From Clostridiales bacterium (GTDB lineage Bacteria > Bacillota > Clostridia > Oscillospirales > Acutalibacteraceae), in the NCBI GenBank assembly GCA_024697575.1, contig JAILFM010000110.1, positions 1 through 35,556 of the forward strand: a stretch of 35,556 bases of DNA, in the 5' to 3' direction. The number at the start of each line of letters is the position of its first letter. The stretch's first letter is position 1. The notes below the pieces were generated by a model. The model saw only the letters and a list, made by a program, of their open reading frames with translations, made no database searches and was not told the origin of the DNA. A program made the translations under genes and the position numbers. Of this stretch, positions 34,049 through 35,556 are shown piece after piece.

Positions 34049-34360
34049 TTAAAGCTTGATTTCGATTTCGACGCCTGCGGGAAGCTCAAGACCGGTCAGA
34101 GCTTCAACTGTTTTTGCCGAAGGTCTGAGAATGTCGATGAGTCTTTTGTGTGTTCTCTGTTCAAACTGCTCGCGGCTGTCCTTATACTTGTGGACTGCGC
34201 GAAGGATGGTGACGATTTCCTTCTCTGTGGGAAGGGGAACGGGGCCGGAAACGTCCGCGCCTGTTCTCTTGGCCGTCTCTACGATTTTCTCAGCCGACTT
34301 GTCGACGAGAGTGTGATCGTAACCTTTGAGTCTGATTCTGATTTTTCCCTTTGCTGCCAT
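34049..34360 (-). CDS. rpsJ: 30S ribosomal protein S10 (NusE)
   Basis: A 103-residue S10 that also serves as the NusE antitermination partner of NusB. Marks are [31 protein letters not shown] and [15 protein letters not shown]. It is the first gene of the super-operon. The str operon genes and tuf that often precede it are not adjacent; upstream lies a long leader and a divergent small gene. AAGGAGG precedes the ATG. Confidence 0.98.
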   Translation of the reverse strand: MAAKGKIRIRLKGYDHTLVDKSAEKIVETAKRTGADVSGPVPLPTEKEIVTILRAVHKYKDSREQFEQRTHKRLIDILRPSAKTVEALTGLELPAGVEIEIKL

Positions 34361-34789
34361 TGAAATGCCTCCTTAAATTTGGCGGGCACGCAAAACTTGC
34401 AAACCGACCCGGGTGTTTCAACCCTTCCGATTCAAAAACCGGAAAACACTTTCCGGGTTCGGCGATTGCCGTTTGCTGATAATATTCAATCCGCACAGAC
34501 ACCGTTCGGGAAAACGACGGGGCTGCTGCCGCCATACGGCTTGCACGTATTTTCCATCATTATGCTCAAACCTGCACAGTCTGAGGCAAGAAACCTCATC
34601 GCAAGTAACCGTGTCTTTGAGCACCATGACGGAAAACCATCGGCAGGCCGCAGGGCCCGGATTGAACCGCCCGGTTTGAAATCGGACATACTCCGCGGAA
34701 ATTCCCCGCCTCTCGGGCGGCCACCTCCCGCATCATCGCATATCTGCATGCCTGAAAATGGGCATAGTTATCCCTTTTTTACGGCGTGC
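34361..34789 (-). promoter_or_regulatory. Long structured 5' leader of the S10 operon
   Basis: From the predicted start near 34789 to the rpsJ ATG the leader is about 430 nt, and it is visibly more GC-rich than other intergenic DNA in the window. It contains several self-complementary segments: ATGCC/GGCAT (34748-34765), CCCGCC/GGGCGG with a 4-base loop (34705-34720), TGAGG/CCTCA (34582-34598) and a terminator-like hairpin at 34434-34456. No convincing small gene lies in it; the 87-codon ORF at 34486-34749 lacks a Shine-Dalgarno and similarity. A regulatory RNA for the ribosomal operon is the best reading. Confidence 0.6.
34434..34456 (-). terminator. Terminator-like attenuator hairpin before rpsJ
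   Basis: On the minus strand CCGGAAA, a GTGT loop and TTTCCGG form a perfect 7-base stem directly followed by TTTTT. It sits about 73 bases before the rpsJ start codon, inside the transcribed leader, which is the layout of transcription attenuation. A nearby downstream CCGGGT and an upstream GGAAAA could pair with parts of the stem as alternatives. Confidence 0.5.
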
Positions 34790-34795
34790 TCGGGT

Positions 34796-34824
34796 ATATT
34801 ATCATAATTAATATATAAAGTCAA
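34796..34824 (-). promoter_or_regulatory. Main promoter of the S10-spc-alpha operon
   Basis: On the minus strand TTGACT (34824-34819), a 17-base spacer and TAATAT (34801-34796). The match to the sigma-A consensus is strong, and no better candidate lies nearer rpsJ. Confidence 0.8.
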
Positions 34825-35008
34825 GAGTTTTTTTCAAAAATTTTTTCGGTTTTTATATTATCGGTTTTTCAGCATTATCAACGCCTTGCGTGTATTTCAT
34901 CCCGAACCTTTCCCGCGGCAAACAGTTGAAATAAACTAATATAACTTATAAGCACAATATATTGTGGTCCAAAATCGGACTCCTGTCTAAATATGCGTCA
35001 AAAAAATA
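34825..35008. other. AT-rich intergenic region, no gene seen
   Basis: This stretch separates the divergent S10 and small-protein promoters. It holds a short direct repeat (TCGGTTTTT twice, 15 bases apart) and a weak second minus-strand promoter candidate (TTGATA, 15-base spacer, TAATAT at 34855-34881). No coding or RNA gene could be supported. Confidence 0.5.
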
Positions 35009-35037
35009 TTGCAGTTTACGACGGTTTGTGATAAAAT
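35009..35037 (+). promoter_or_regulatory. Promoter for the small protein at 35125
   Basis: TTGCAG (35009-35014), a 17-base spacer and TAAAAT (35032-35037), with TGA just before the -10 box (extended -10). The expected leader is about 80 bases. Confidence 0.6.
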
Positions 35038-35057
35038 ACACTCATAAATAATCAAAT

Positions 35058-35084
35058 AATCCCACAAAAAACACGGGATTTTTT
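35058..35084 (+). terminator. Terminator-like hairpin in the leader of the small protein gene
   Basis: AATCCC (35058-35063) pairs with GGGATT (35075-35080) across an 11-base A-rich loop and runs into TTTTTT. It lies between the promoter and the gene, so it could attenuate expression. The stem is short. Confidence 0.4.
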
Positions 35085-35124
35085 CAAAAAAATTTTTTGA
35101 CAATATAAAACGGGAGCAAGAATT

Positions 35125-35439
35125 ATGATAGGACTCGGCACCTGGACATGCGGAATATCGACTCCGCTCGTCAAAGACAAGGCGGTTTTTACTATTTCCG
35201 ATGACAACGGTAAATACAAAATTTCACTTAAAATCAAAACATGGGATATCGAATCCCTGCCGATAGTTTCGGCAAAGGAATTCGGCAACACCCTACAGGT
35301 GCGCGTCTCAGGTGAAATCTACAAACCCGGCACCTTCGCCGAGTCGGAAATGACCTTCGACGGCGACGAGCTCACCGGCTTCATCATCCTCCCCCTCCTC
35401 GGCAAACTCAAGCTAACCGACGGAAAAAGGGTGAAATGA
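35125..35439 (+). CDS. Small hypothetical protein
   Basis: A 104-residue protein that I do not recognise. It begins MIGLGTWTCGISTPLVKDKA and has no signal peptide or membrane segment. Alternating hydrophobic and charged residues (AVFTISDDNGKYKISLKIKT, then LQVRVSGEIYKPG) suggest a compact beta-rich fold. GGGAG lies 8 bases before the ATG, the gene has its own promoter, and no downstream partner is seen before the end-of-window hairpin. Coding use is plausible: the frame is rich in RNY-type codons and the Shine-Dalgarno is good. Confidence 0.65.
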   Translation: MIGLGTWTCGISTPLVKDKAVFTISDDNGKYKISLKIKTWDIESLPIVSAKEFGNTLQVRVSGEIYKPGTFAESEMTFDGDELTGFIILPLLGKLKLTDGKRVK

Positions 35440-35500
35440 GATCTATGAGTAAACAATAAACTATAATAATTGCGTGTTGCGCTTCATATCTGGATGAATA

Positions 35501-35526
35501 AAGCCCTCTCTGAACGGAGAGGGCTT
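35501..35526. terminator. Hairpin terminator at window end
   Basis: AAGCCCTCTC and its exact complement GAGAGGGCTT form a 10-base stem with a 6-base loop. T-richness is modest on both sides (TTTTAATTC further on the + strand, TTTATTC on the - strand), so it could end the small gene, a gene arriving from the right on the - strand, or both. Confidence 0.65.
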
Positions 35527-35556
35527 AAAAGTATCTTTTAATTCTATTCTCAGTCT

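Noticed and set aside
34486-34749. 87-codon minus-strand ORF in the S10 leader
   Set aside because: No Shine-Dalgarno and a composition driven by GC-rich hairpins; treated as leader RNA, not a peptide.
34379-34807. 142-codon + strand ORF opposite the S10 leader
   Set aside because: It runs against the leader, has no ribosome binding site and resembles no protein.
34855-34881. Second S10 promoter (TTGATA, TAATAT)
   Set aside because: The spacer is only 15 bases and a far better promoter lies 31 bases downstream; noted only inside the intergenic entry.
35097-35102. TTGACA just before the small gene at 35125
   Set aside because: A matching -10 box would lie at the start codon and the sequence there (GAATTA) does not fit; the promoter at 35009 is better.
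1-35556. CRISPR arrays, tRNA or rRNA genes, insertion sequences, phage genes
   Set aside because: No regularly spaced repeats, cloverleaf-like segments, transposase or integrase motifs were found on reading.

Overview
The window looks like a chromosomal segment of an uncultured, gut-type Clostridia bacterium, most likely Oscillospirales/Ruminococcaceae-like. This is inferred from strong GGAGG Shine-Dalgarno sites, consensus sigma-A promoters, Cys-rich (zinc) forms of S14, S4, L36 and L24, a complete S10-spc-alpha ribosomal operon with rpsD inside it, the KOW-domain gene between map and infA, and oxygen-sensitive glycyl-radical chemistry. No tRNA, rRNA, CRISPR array, insertion sequence or phage gene was seen.

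Region 1 (1-4036, + strand): the 3' part of an Eis-like GNAT acetyltransferase, then an unassigned glycyl radical enzyme (GRE) and its radical-SAM activase, tightly packed as one operon. The activase lacks the ferredoxin-like insert of many GRE activases. Region 2 (4078-7172, + strand): three tandem exported or membrane-anchored DUF4474 proteins. The last two are near-identical in the C-terminal domain and have their own promoter. A strong bidirectional terminator closes the block.

Region 3 (7236-12128, - strand): a glycosyltransferase and a CDP-glycerol-type glycerophosphotransferase from one promoter. From a second promoter come a lipoprotein cyclophilin, a SecB-like chaperone and a ceramidase-like protein. 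Region 4 (12284-14878, + strand): a CorA-type metal channel and a secreted PHP-domain phosphoesterase. Their likely terminator lies inside the coding sequence of the convergent ylmH gene. Region 5 (14882-18109, - strand): a zinc-ribbon membrane protein overlapping a GPH-type sugar transporter, then ylmH. Region 6 (18299-19389, + strand): gapA with its terminator.

Region 7 (19395-34824, - strand): the S10-spc-alpha super-operon, rpsJ through rplQ. It includes secY, map, a KOW gene, infA and the 37-residue rpmJ that is missing from the ORF track. The adk gene usually found between secY and map is absent. The operon starts from a consensus promoter followed by a leader of about 430 nt with several hairpins, one of which resembles an intrinsic terminator; this is the best candidate for an undescribed regulatory element. 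A second spacer of 115 nt (rplW-rplB) carries an AT palindrome and promoter-like elements. Region 8 (34825-35556): an intergenic stretch, a promoter, a small unknown protein on the + strand and a final hairpin.

All assignments come from reading the sequence and recalled family motifs; no database search was run.
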